Part shown: in pieces, positions 14,166 through 21,870 of the stretch
Layout: every line of letters begins with the position of its first letter
How positions within the stretch are numbered: position 1 is the stretch's first letter
Assembly (NCBI GenBank): GCA_964545715.1
Contig: CAZJHX010000162.1
Span: 1 to 23,763 of the forward strand
DNA: 23,763 nucleotides
Direction: 5' to 3'
Source of the DNA: CAZJHX01 sp964545715
Lineage (GTDB): Bacteria; Myxococcota_A; UBA9042; GCA-2863065
Notes under the pieces: generated by a model
The model's input: the letters and a program-made list of their open reading frames with translations, nothing else
The model's database searches: none
What the model was told of the DNA's origin: nothing
Translations under genes and position numbers: made by a program

Positions 14166-15356
14166 ATGGAAGCCTTACTTCTTCTCCTGAGCGACCTGCT
14201 CGACGCCAGCGGACCGGCGCTGCTCTTCCTGCTGATCCTGGTCGGCGTGTGCTTTGCGGGCGTCGTCGTCGCGGTCGTGCTCAAGGGGTCCAGGTATCGG
14301 CGTCCGGCGATCATCGCGGCCGTCATCCCGGCTGCGCTCTTCATGCTGGTGGTGGCCACGGATCTGTTCTTTCACGAGGCGCTGGTGCGGGCCGCCGTGT
14401 CCCAGGCCAACAAGCGGCCGGGGCTGAAGGTGGACTTCGAGAGCGCCAGCGGCAGCTTCATCCGGGGCACTACGACCGTGAGAGGCCTCAAGGTCGACTA
14501 CATCGGCCCCGGTGGCGGCGCGGCCAGGATCGCGGTGGGGGAGGTCGCGGTGCAGTATCGCGTCTTCGACGTGCTGGACGACGCGCCCGAGCTTATCGGC
14601 GCCACGATCGACGGTCTGAAGGGGCAGTGGGTGCGCGGAGAGCAGTCGCAGGCGGTGAAGTCTGTGAAGGAGGCCCGACACTACACCCTGGGCCGACTGC
14701 ACATCATGGAGAGTCGGGTGCTGCTGAACGACGCGCCCAACGGCGTGACGCTGGATGTCGCTGTGGAGACGCTGCACACCACCCCGCTGCGCAGCACGCG
14801 CGCGGTTTTTGACCTGCTGTACCGCAGCCAGGCGACGGCCTCGATCAACGGCAAGACGGTGACATTGGCGTCGGATCACGATGGGGACGGCATCCTGAGC
14901 AAGTGGGTGTTCGAGGAGCTGCCGTTGGAGCTCCTGCGGGCGCACGTCAGCTTTCCGTTCAAGTACCTGGCGGACGGCCAGATCGGGCTGACTCTGGACC
15001 AGCGCTGGGATGACGCCCAGGACGACGTGAGCGTCGACATGGACGTCGACATGTCGTTTGCCAACCTGACCCCGGCCACGAGCGGCCTGAAGTCCAAGCT
15101 GGCCTGGCGATTTCTGTCGCGCATGAGCCCCACCTTTCACCTGAAGTTCAACCTGAAGGTGGACGGCACGCAGACGGTGCTGAACGGAAGGAACATCGGC
15201 GCCGCCCTATGGAAGCCGCTGCGCCGCGGCGTGGCGTTTGCCATGGGCAACGTGCTGAAGATCCCGGTGGACGACATGGAGTTGGTGGTCGACGTGCTGA
15301 AGACGGGCGCCAAAGCCCAGATCCTGCGCCTGCTCATGCGATTTCTGGAGCGATAG
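14166..15356 (+). CDS. AsmA/DUF748-like membrane-anchored periplasmic protein
   Basis: The 396-residue protein begins 3 bp after the upstream stop (MEALLLLLSDLLDASG). Two TM helices are seen, at about 15-40 and 47-67. The rest is a long beta-rich periplasmic region that opens with FESASGSFIRGTTTVRGLKV (about 94-113), a pattern typical of AsmA-like proteins, where repeated beta strands build a hydrophobic groove. AsmA-family members such as TamB, YhdP and AsmA take part in lipid or protein transfer between membranes. I infer a role in moving envelope lipid or glycolipid made by its operon partners. It is shorter than the large bridging AsmA-family proteins. The last 23 bp overlap the end of the convergent YfhO gene. 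Family assignment is moderate. Confidence 0.65.
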   Translation: MEALLLLLSDLLDASGPALLFLLILVGVCFAGVVVAVVLKGSRYRRPAIIAAVIPAALFMLVVATDLFFHEALVRAAVSQANKRPGLKVDFESASGSFIRGTTTVRGLKVDYIGPGGGAARIAVGEVAVQYRVFDVLDDAPELIGATIDGLKGQWVRGEQSQAVKSVKEARHYTLGRLHIMESRVLLNDAPNGVTLDVAVETLHTTPLRSTRAVFDLLYRSQATASINGKTVTLASDHDGDGILSKWVFEELPLELLRAHVSFPFKYLADGQIGLTLDQRWDDAQDDVSVDMDVDMSFANLTPATSGLKSKLAWRFLSRMSPTFHLKFNLKVDGTQTVLNGRNIGAALWKPLRRGVAFAMGNVLKIPVDDMELVVDVLKTGAKAQILRLLMRFLER

Positions 15357-17679
15357 CCTCCATCCCGGGCGGCCCCTTGCGGCTGCCGACCGTGGCGCCC
15401 AGCACGACCAGGGCCAAGCCCAGCACCATGGCCGGGATGCCTGCCGGAAAGTCGATGGGCACGTACTTCAGCTCGACCGTGTGTTTGCCTGCGGGCACCG
15501 GGACGCCCAGGAAGCAGCCGTCTGCGGGCAGGACGTTGGCCGGGTGCCCGTCCACGGTGGCGAACCAGCCCGGGTAGAAGGCCTCGGTGTACAGCAGCAC
15601 CCCGTCGGTCTCACCGTTGATCTCAATGACCGCGTAGCCCGGCTCTGCGGTGACGACTTTGGCGGCGCTGGGCTTTCCGGTGACGCCCTGGGTCCAGGCG
15701 CCCGCGATGCCCTCGATAACCAGCGGCACATCGACGGCTGGTCCCGTGTGCTGCACCAGGCTCATCGCGTGGTCCTCGTCCGCGGCACCGCGCACCAGCC
15801 GGGCCGGGTAGAGCCGGGCGGGCGAGCGACGCTTGGCGAGACGGTGCACCACATAGCCCTCCAGCTCGAGTACGGCGGCGGGTCTGGGCTCGACGGGCAT
15901 CTGGCCGTGACGCGTGGTGATCACGTGGGTGACGCCCACATGGGCGAGCAGGTCCGGGCTGTAGGTCGGGTGCTGCTGAAAGGGGTACTGCAGGGCGGCT
16001 GTGTCCCCAAAGAGGCGCCGGACGACGCGGCGCAGCGGCAGGCTGGTCTGGGCGTGCAGGTTGGCCAGCTGGTTGGCCATGCCGACGTTGGAGACGAGGC
16101 TCCACCCGGCGCGCGCGGGGTCGCCGTCGGAGCCGTACGGCCAGCCGATCGGGCCCGGGACGGCGGCCATGTAGTTGGGGTCGCCGGCGCTGATGCCCAG
16201 GACGCGGTCGACGTCGCTCAGCGGGTGCTTCAGCGGCTTCATCAGCGGGGAGACGCCGGGATCGTCAACAACCGGCAGGTAGCGGTTGCCGACCCACAGA
16301 ATCGGCGCTGCTACAGCCAATGCGACGATGATGCCGCCCAACCGCGCGCGGACCAGGAGCCAGCCGGCGGTGAGCAGGGCCAGGGCCAGCAGCACCTCCA
16401 TACCGTCGTTGTGCCGCAGACCGATCACAAAGCTGGTGTTGAACTCGGCGTCACGTGGAGCGACGCTGTCCAGTCCGCCCAAGATGGTCACCAGGGCCAC
16501 GGCTGCCAGCACCGCGGCGGCGACGGCGGCGATGCGGGGGACGGCGCGTCTGGCGGCTGACGCGATGAGGTTGTCCACGCCGGCGCCGGCGACGATGGCG
16601 CACCCCAGCAGGGCCCAGCAGAAGGTCCGGCCGGGCGCGCGAAACGCGGACAGGCCTGGGATAGAGACCATGAGCCGGTCGATGCCGGGGATCTGCAGCA
16701 GGATCAGGTAGGTGAGCGAGGCGGCCAGCATCCCCGCGAAGACTCGCACGCCGCGGGTGCGCATGCCGGCCAGACCGGCGATGACGGCCACCACGGCAGC
16801 GGCGCCCACATACTCGGGGTACCAGAAGTCCTGAAAGCTCGGGCCGCCGAAGAAGCGCGGCATGATCAGCTCGATGAGATCGTCGGCGCCCAGCGACTCG
16901 ATGTGCATGGCGCCCACGACCTCGTCCGCGCTCATGGCTTTGCGCAGGCTGACTCGCCAGAGGTGGAACGCCGCGACCAGCTGGGGGGCGTAGATCAGCC
17001 CCGCGACCGCGCCCTGGGCTACGCACAGACCACCGGCGCGCAGGCGCGTGCGACGATCGGGATGCTCCGGGGCGAACAAGGCGATGCCCAGCGCGGCGGC
17101 AAGCGTGTATCCAACAAACTGCAGGTGCCCGGCGTACATCTGCAGTGCGATGACCAGCGCCCCGAACGACCACCAGCGCAGGGACCGCTGCTCGGCCGCG
17201 CGCCACGTGATCAGCAGGATCAGAGGCATCAGCGCCAGCGCGATCAGCCCGTGGATCGCCTGGTGATAGAAGAGCAGAAACGGCGAGCAGGCATACAGCA
17301 GCGCCGCGGTCACCGCGCCGGTCGGCGAGATCGAGCCCTTGTGGGCCAACGCATATGTAGAAAACGCGGCGATGAGCGTATGCAGCCACGCCGACCAGAC
17401 GATGACCCGGTCGGCGTCCATGAACAGGTGCATCAGCATGTGCAGCGGGTAGAACGTGCCGACCTGCGGGTTGGACGCCAGCGGGTAGCCCAGCAGGATG
17501 TCGGACGTCCACAGCGGCAGCTTGCCGGCAAAAAACGCCGTCCCCAGCGCGACCTGATGCGGGTGCACCTCGGTCAGGTACACATCCAGAAAGAAGACCC
17601 CTCCGAAGAGGGCCTTGGCGTAGAGCGCCGTCACCGCCAGGGTGAGCACCGCCGCAGCCCACCGGTGAGTGTGCTTCAC
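15334..17679 (-). CDS. YfhO-family GT-C membrane protein
   Basis: The 781-residue protein starts at GTG 17679 (MKHTHRWAAAVLTL). It has the YfhO layout: a first helix, an external loop with FFLDVYLTEVHPHQVALG and LPLWTSDILLGYPLASNPQ, WYPEYVGAAA, and around twelve TM helices to about residue 470. A periplasmic part follows, with LLYTEAFYPGWFATVDG and PANVLPADGCFLGVPVPAG (about 700-735), and one final TM helix. YfhO proteins in Firmicutes are GT-C enzymes that glycosylate teichoic acids; here the acceptor is unknown. It ends inside the convergent AsmA-like gene (23-bp overlap) and is divergent from the small secreted protein gene, 29 bp apart. I see no strong ribosome site before the GTG. Confidence 0.85.
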   Translation of the reverse strand: MKHTHRWAAAVLTLAVTALYAKALFGGVFFLDVYLTEVHPHQVALGTAFFAGKLPLWTSDILLGYPLASNPQVGTFYPLHMLMHLFMDADRVIVWSAWLHTLIAAFSTYALAHKGSISPTGAVTAALLYACSPFLLFYHQAIHGLIALALMPLILLITWRAAEQRSLRWWSFGALVIALQMYAGHLQFVGYTLAAALGIALFAPEHPDRRTRLRAGGLCVAQGAVAGLIYAPQLVAAFHLWRVSLRKAMSADEVVGAMHIESLGADDLIELIMPRFFGGPSFQDFWYPEYVGAAAVVAVIAGLAGMRTRGVRVFAGMLAASLTYLILLQIPGIDRLMVSIPGLSAFRAPGRTFCWALLGCAIVAGAGVDNLIASAARRAVPRIAAVAAAVLAAVALVTILGGLDSVAPRDAEFNTSFVIGLRHNDGMEVLLALALLTAGWLLVRARLGGIIVALAVAAPILWVGNRYLPVVDDPGVSPLMKPLKHPLSDVDRVLGISAGDPNYMAAVPGPIGWPYGSDGDPARAGWSLVSNVGMANQLANLHAQTSLPLRRVVRRLFGDTAALQYPFQQHPTYSPDLLAHVGVTHVITTRHGQMPVEPRPAAVLELEGYVVHRLAKRRSPARLYPARLVRGAADEDHAMSLVQHTGPAVDVPLVIEGIAGAWTQGVTGKPSAAKVVTAEPGYAVIEINGETDGVLLYTEAFYPGWFATVDGHPANVLPADGCFLGVPVPAGKHTVELKYVPIDFPAGIPAMVLGLALVVLGATVGSRKGPPGMEAIAPEIA

Positions 17680-17708
17680 AGCAGGCTGATTCTAAGGTTA
17701 GGTGTGCC

Positions 17709-18083
17709 GTGGTGAAACAAACGCTGTTCATTGTGTGCGTTCTGGCGGCGCTGCCGGCACAGGGCCTGGAGCCCGCCGAGCTGATCGGGCAGTGGCGCGG
17801 AGAGCTCGTCTTTCAGATCGCGGACGCTGAGCACTCCGTGCCGGTCACCGTGAATTTTCGCAAGGATCACATGGTCTCGCTGAGCGCCGGCAAGACCAAC
17901 CGTCACATGGTTGCGTGGTCCGTGGAGGGCGCAACGGTGCGCATCAAGTCGGCGCACCTGCCGGCCAACGATGTGGTGCTGGTTGACGTCGAGGTCACTC
18001 AGTCCCGTCTGAAGGCGCGCGTGCGGCCGACCAACTCCAAGACTTCTTTTGTGTGGCTGCGCCTGGAGCGGGCGTCTCAGTAG
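17709..18083 (+). CDS. Small secreted beta-rich protein
   Basis: The 124-residue precursor starts at GTG 17709, with AGG at 17700-17702 six nt upstream; the next codon, GTG 17712, is also possible. A signal peptide (VKQTLFIVCVLAALPAQG) is followed by about 104 residues of alternating beta strands (LIGQWRGELVFQI, VPVTVNFRKDHMVSLSAG, MVAWSVEGATVRIKS). This recalls small lipocalin-like or DUF-type beta-barrels, opening with a G-x-W-x-G turn. No Cys remain after cleavage. The family is not recognised. It sits between the YfhO and SpoIID-like genes and overlaps the latter by 7 bp at the 3' end. Probably periplasmic; function unknown. Confidence 0.72.
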   Translation: MVKQTLFIVCVLAALPAQGLEPAELIGQWRGELVFQIADAEHSVPVTVNFRKDHMVSLSAGKTNRHMVAWSVEGATVRIKSAHLPANDVVLVDVEVTQSRLKARVRPTNSKTSFVWLRLERASQ

Positions 18084-19708
18084 ATCCGCTCGAGCTTGGC
18101 GCCCTTGTAGTAGTGGCGCAGAATCTGCTCAAAGCTGTGACCCTCGAGCGCCATGCCGATGGCGCCTGTCTGGCACATACCGACGCCGTGCCCGAAGCCC
18201 GCGCCGGTGAACTTGAAGTTGACGGGGTGGCCGGACGGACCCGGCGTTGTGTCCAGGGCAAACAGCGACGAGCGCAGACCGCCGAAGGCCTTGCGGATGT
18301 TCAGCTCGCCGCGGATGACCACCTTGCGACCGTGGGTGCCGTGCACGCGCGCCTCGATGACACGGCCCGACACCCCACGCTTGAGCACCTCGATGCGGCG
18401 CGGCACGCCGGCGTCCAGCCCCTGCTTTTTCAGGCCGCGGCGAATCACGTCGACGGGCACCCGCTTCTCCCAGCGGAAGCTCTTGCCGGCGTACCTGTTG
18501 TTGCCGCAGTAGGAGTCGGATTTGGTGGTGACCCACTCTCGGACCCGGGCCTCTGTGGGCTCTCCGATGACGTCTTTGCCGTCCGGTCCGCCGCGCAGCG
18601 TCTCTTTGGGCGACATGATGTCCCACACATTCTCGTTGTGCTCGGTGTGGCCGCCGCAGCTGGCGCTGTAGACCGTGTCGACCAGGTTGCCCTTGTGAAA
18701 CAGCATCTGCCCACGGGTGGCCGCGACGGCGCGGTCGGTGCGGTCGTCCTCTCTCTCGATGCCCTTGTAGGCCTGGCAGTGCACGTCGCTGCAGATCAGG
18801 TACGGGTCGGCCAGGTGGCGGGTGCCGATTTTGGCCAGCAGCTCAGCGCGAGCGGCGATGGCCTGCGCCTTGAGCGCGTCGGGCGGGGCGCTGGCGTAGA
18901 TCTCAGAGGGCACCAGGCCGCGCAACAGCGTCTCGGCAGGCACCATGTTGGCGATGGCCAGCTTGCCGGACGCGTCTACCGTGACGTAGAGCGTGCCCCG
19001 AAAGACCCGGTTCTCGCGGCCGTGCCAGTGGAAGCCGCGCCCGAACTCCACACCCTCGACTTTGACCCCGCCGCGCGGGTTGGCGGCGGCCAGCCACAAC
19101 ACGTCCTTGCCACGGATCGTCGTGCGGCCGTCGGTCATGACGATGGTGCCCCGGGCACGTCGCTTCATCACGGGCATGACGTCGGTCTCGAGCTGATGCT
19201 TTGACGCCAGGCGGGTGGCCGCAGCTTCAGCGTCCGCGCGCTTGTCGTACTCCTCGCGCGTGACCAGGATTGTGCGTCGGGTGTCCATGACTTTGCCAAA
19301 GAAGCCGAAGACGCTGCCGAGCTCTCGCATCATCACGTTGACGCCGCGCTCCTTCCAGCGCTGACGGGCGGCCTGAACGGCCTTCAGCTCGTCGGCGGGA
19401 TACGTCTCCAACCGCACGCGCCAGGCGGTGTGGGCCTGCGCCGAGGTCTCCAGCTTCACCGTCCAGCGGCGGTCGGTCCCGGTCACGATCTCGGTCCCGT
19501 TCGGCCCGTCGGGCAGCACTTTCAACGGGCCTTTCGTCTGCAGCCCGATCTGGTCTTGTTGATCCATGATGCCGATCGTCACGATGGGCACGTTGTGGTC
19601 GTCGAAGTGGATCTGAGTGCTGTACAGCGCGCTGGCCCGGTCTGTGGTCTGAGCCAGGGCAGTGCAGGAGGCCATCACGGCGAATACGAGGAGAGCGCGT
19701 TGGGTCAT
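18077..19708 (-). CDS. SpoIID/LytB-domain cell-wall protein
   Basis: The 543-residue precursor has a signal peptide ending near ALAQ (residue 20). Residues about 80-190 contain a segment (ADELKAVQAARQRWKERGV) that could be a SPOR-like glycan-binding repeat. From about 238 the SpoIID domain is clear: RGTLYVTVDASGKL, MVPAETLLRGLVPSEIY with the candidate catalytic Glu269, PDALKAQAIAARAE, CSDVHCQAYKG, VYSASCGGHTE, and the closing GAGFGHGVGMCQTGAIGMAL plus ILRHYYKGAKL. SpoIID enzymes are lytic transglycosylases that cut glycan strands already stripped of peptide stems. In a non-sporulating Gram-negative it would act in periplasmic peptidoglycan remodelling. It overlaps the small secreted protein gene at its 3' end and is divergent from the kinase gene across 145 bp. 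Confidence 0.9.
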   Translation of the reverse strand: MTQRALLVFAVMASCTALAQTTDRASALYSTQIHFDDHNVPIVTIGIMDQQDQIGLQTKGPLKVLPDGPNGTEIVTGTDRRWTVKLETSAQAHTAWRVRLETYPADELKAVQAARQRWKERGVNVMMRELGSVFGFFGKVMDTRRTILVTREEYDKRADAEAAATRLASKHQLETDVMPVMKRRARGTIVMTDGRTTIRGKDVLWLAAANPRGGVKVEGVEFGRGFHWHGRENRVFRGTLYVTVDASGKLAIANMVPAETLLRGLVPSEIYASAPPDALKAQAIAARAELLAKIGTRHLADPYLICSDVHCQAYKGIEREDDRTDRAVAATRGQMLFHKGNLVDTVYSASCGGHTEHNENVWDIMSPKETLRGGPDGKDVIGEPTEARVREWVTTKSDSYCGNNRYAGKSFRWEKRVPVDVIRRGLKKQGLDAGVPRRIEVLKRGVSGRVIEARVHGTHGRKVVIRGELNIRKAFGGLRSSLFALDTTPGPSGHPVNFKFTGAGFGHGVGMCQTGAIGMALEGHSFEQILRHYYKGAKLERIY

Positions 19709-19741
19709 CGCTTGGAAGCTTGCGCGCGCCCGCGTGTGCAG

Positions 19742-19800
19742 GCAAAAAAAACGCCCAACTGCACCACAATGTCACGTGTTTGGGTCGGTGGCTTTTTTGC
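19742..19800. repeat. Inverted A/T tracts in the SpoIID-kinase intergenic region
   Basis: GCAAAAAA at 19742-19749 is matched by its complement TTTTTTGC at 19793-19800, with 43 bp between the arms. The run of eight A is striking in such GC-rich DNA. A perfect CACGTG palindrome lies between the arms at 19773-19778. The tracts could bend the DNA or bind a regulator of the divergent pair. The loop is too long for a terminator. Confidence 0.4.
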
Positions 19801-19808
19801 GTTACTCT
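19780..19808 (+). promoter_or_regulatory. Weak promoter candidate for the kinase gene
   Basis: TTGGGT (19780-19785) and TACTCT (19803-19808) are 17 bp apart, but each box matches consensus at only 3 of 6 positions. Position is reasonable, giving a leader of about 40 nt to the TTG at 19854. Treat as tentative. Confidence 0.2.
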
Positions 19809-19836
19809 TGCGACCTGGACACGGGCCCGCACCGTG

Positions 19837-19843
19837 AGAGAGG
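19837..19843 (+). promoter_or_regulatory. Ribosome binding site that decides the TTG start at 19854
   Basis: AGAGAGG ends 10 nt before an in-frame TTG at 19854. From there the protein begins directly with the kinase glycine-rich loop, as expected. The open frame extends upstream to 19662, but those 64 codons overlap the SpoIID gene and look non-coding. Confidence 0.5.
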
Positions 19844-19853
19844 CAGTACAGGT

Positions 19854-21185
19854 TTGGCGCGACAGCGCTACAAGGTAGTCAAGAAGATCGACGCCGGCGG
19901 TATGGCGGAGATCTTCGTCGCGAGCGCCCAATCCGTGGGTGGGATCGAGAAGACCGTCGCGATCAAGCGCGTCCTGCCGAGCCTCACGAAGAACAAGCGG
20001 TTTGTGAACATGTTCCTGGACGAGGCGCGCCTCTCGATGGTCCTGACGCACGCCAACATCGTGCAGGTCTTTGACGTCGGGCGGGCGGACGACACCTACT
20101 ACATCGTCATGGAGTACGTGGACGGGTATAACCTGCGCCGCGTCTTCCAGCGCATGAGCGAGCAGGGCTTCCGCATCCCGGTGCCGCTGGCGGCGTATCT
20201 GCTGATGGAGGTGTGCAAGGGGCTGGCGCACGCGCACGATCAGCGCGGCGCGGACGGGGAGCCGCTGGGCATCGTCCACCGTGACATCAGCCCACCGAAC
20301 ATCCTGATCAGCAAGAGCGGTGAGGTGAAGATCACCGACTTCGGGCTGGCCAAGGCCGTCACGCAGCTGGAGGTTACCGACCCCGGCATCGTGAAGGGCA
20401 AGTTCAGCTACTTGTCGCCCGAGGCGGCCAACGGCAAGACCGTGGACCACCGCGCGGACATCTTTGCGGTCGGGATTCTGCTGTGGGAGGTGCTGGCCTG
20501 CAGGCGCCTGTTCCTGGGCAAGAGCGACATGGAGACCGTCGAGCTCATCCGCAAGGCGGAGGTGCCGTCGCTGTCGCTGTTCAATCACGAGGTCTCGGAC
20601 GAGTTCGAGAAGATCCTGGAGAAGGCGCTGACCCGCGACGTCAAGCATCGCTGGCACGCGGCGCGCGACCTGGGTGACGCGCTGGCCAAGTACCTGTTTG
20701 CCCACAACATGAAGGTGACCAGCTACGACCTGGCGGAGATGCTGAGCAACCTCTTCGCTGTCGAGGGCACGGCCGCGGCGCCGGCTGAGCGCATCGGGCC
20801 GCTTATCGATGAAGAGGTCCTGAACATGTCCATGCTCGGCGTGCTCGAGGACGGCAAGGACGCGCAGGGCGCACAGCCGCTCAACGATGTAGCCGTAGCC
20901 GGTAGCCGCGCCGCGACCCGCCTGTCGGTCGCCGACATCTGGCAGCAAAAGCCGATCAAGCGCCTGTCGGAGCGTGCCGACCTGGCGGACATGCTGGCGG
21001 CGTACGGCAAGCAGGCGGACGTCGCTGCCCCGGCGCTCGCCATCGAGTCCGACGACTCCAGCGCCGCGGCAGAGGGCGGCTCCAATTACGCCGTGGCCGC
21101 GGGTGTCGCGGCGGTGTTTGCCGGTCTGGTCTACTGGGTGCTCAGCGACGACAGCATCATGTCGGCGCTAAAAGGGCTTTTCTAG
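19854..21185 (+). CDS. Membrane-tethered Hanks-type Ser/Thr protein kinase
   Basis: The 443-residue protein starts at TTG 19854. The kinase domain (about 5-285) has all catalytic elements: glycine loop IDAGGMAEIF (12-21), VAIK with Lys38, the helix-C Glu in DEARL (57), HRDISPPN (Asp144, Asn149), DFG (162-164) and SPE (188-190). HRD-x-SP-x-N is the myxobacterial-type variant of HRDxKPxN, in which Lys is replaced by Ser. Residues 290-408 form a linker of unknown fold, rich in Ala, Asp and Ser. One TM helix lies at about 411-430 (YAVAAGVAAVFAGLVYWVL) with a 13-residue tail, so the kinase is tail-anchored and has no external sensor domain. It is divergent from the SpoIID gene and its stop shares bases with the convergent barrel gene stop (CTAG). 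Substrates unknown. Confidence 0.92.
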   Translation: MARQRYKVVKKIDAGGMAEIFVASAQSVGGIEKTVAIKRVLPSLTKNKRFVNMFLDEARLSMVLTHANIVQVFDVGRADDTYYIVMEYVDGYNLRRVFQRMSEQGFRIPVPLAAYLLMEVCKGLAHAHDQRGADGEPLGIVHRDISPPNILISKSGEVKITDFGLAKAVTQLEVTDPGIVKGKFSYLSPEAANGKTVDHRADIFAVGILLWEVLACRRLFLGKSDMETVELIRKAEVPSLSLFNHEVSDEFEKILEKALTRDVKHRWHAARDLGDALAKYLFAHNMKVTSYDLAEMLSNLFAVEGTAAAPAERIGPLIDEEVLNMSMLGVLEDGKDAQGAQPLNDVAVAGSRAATRLSVADIWQQKPIKRLSERADLADMLAAYGKQADVAAPALAIESDDSSAAAEGGSNYAVAAGVAAVFAGLVYWVLSDDSIMSALKGLF

Positions 21186-21805
21186 AAGTAGAAGGTGAAG
21201 CCGGCGCTGCCTAACAGGCCGCCTGCGCCCAATCCGAAGCCGATGTCGCCGGCCTCGACCACCGCGCCCGGTCCCGATGTCTCCAGGATGGCGCCGTCTT
21301 TCGGGACGAAGATGATCACCAGGCCGACCGCCAGGTTGATGGCAAAGCTGTCGCTGAAGAAGTACTCGACGATGAGCGGGATCTCGATGTTGAACTGCAG
21401 CGCCGCGGAGTCGACCTCGGTGGTGGTGCTTTTGGTCTGGGTGTCTATCGCTTCGCTGACGGTGACTGTCTGGCTGGAGTTCGGGGGCGTGGTCAGCAGC
21501 CCGACGTCGCCGCGGATGCCCAGCATCAGGTTGGCGTAGCGGTGTTGGACCAGGGCGTAAAAGACGCCGGCGGCAAAGAGGACCTCGGTGCTTGCGCGCT
21601 CGTTGTCGCGGTCGATGAACGAGACACCGAAGTCGACCTCAAAGGCCAGCCGTCGGGTGCCGAAGTAGCGCAGTCCGAGGCCGCTGACGCCTCCCAGGGT
21701 CTGGGTCAGGCCGACGCCGAACTTGCCGTTCATGTCTTTGGCGTGCGCGGGTGACACAGCCATAGTCGCCGCGACCAACGCGACAGTGAGGAGCAGCCTG
21801 ACCAT
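21182..21805 (-). CDS. Outer-membrane beta-barrel protein
   Basis: The 207-residue precursor starts at ATG 21805 with a clear signal peptide (MVRLLLTVALVAATMAVSPA, cleavage after AHA at residue 22). The mature part alternates amphipathic strands and short turns (KFGVGLTQTLGG, LGLRYFGTRRLAFEVDFGVSF, IPLIVEYFFSDSFAINLAVGLVIIF) and ends in the aromatic C-terminus GSAGFTFYF used for barrel assembly. The size fits an eight-strand OmpA/OmpW-like barrel. A Ser/Thr/Gln-rich segment at about 108-133 is probably a large extracellular loop. The 3' end overlaps the kinase gene by 4 bp. Specific family and cargo are not recognised. Confidence 0.82.
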   Translation of the reverse strand: MVRLLLTVALVAATMAVSPAHAKDMNGKFGVGLTQTLGGVSGLGLRYFGTRRLAFEVDFGVSFIDRDNERASTEVLFAAGVFYALVQHRYANLMLGIRGDVGLLTTPPNSSQTVTVSEAIDTQTKSTTTEVDSAALQFNIEIPLIVEYFFSDSFAINLAVGLVIIFVPKDGAILETSGPGAVVEAGDIGFGLGAGGLLGSAGFTFYF

Positions 21806-21811
21806 GGTTGC

Positions 21812-21840
21812 AAACTACCTTCCTACACAGTTGGTGGCAA
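21812..21840 (-). promoter_or_regulatory. Promoter candidate for the barrel gene
   Basis: On the minus strand TTGCCA (21835-21840) and TAGTTT (21812-21817) are 17 bp apart, matching consensus at 5 of 6 and 3 of 6 positions. Transcription would start at or next to the ATG at 21805, implying a leaderless message. But an AGGAAGG sequence also lies about 12 nt before the ATG, inside this element; if that is the ribosome site, the promoter call is wrong. Confidence 0.2.
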
Positions 21841-21870
21841 CCGATGGGGTGCAGGTCGTAGAATGGGCGC

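Noticed and set aside
19227..20948. 573-codon minus-strand open frame across the kinase and the start of the SpoIID gene
   Set aside because: Both underlying genes have unmistakable catalytic motifs in their own frames; this frame spans their divergent starts and shows no domain.
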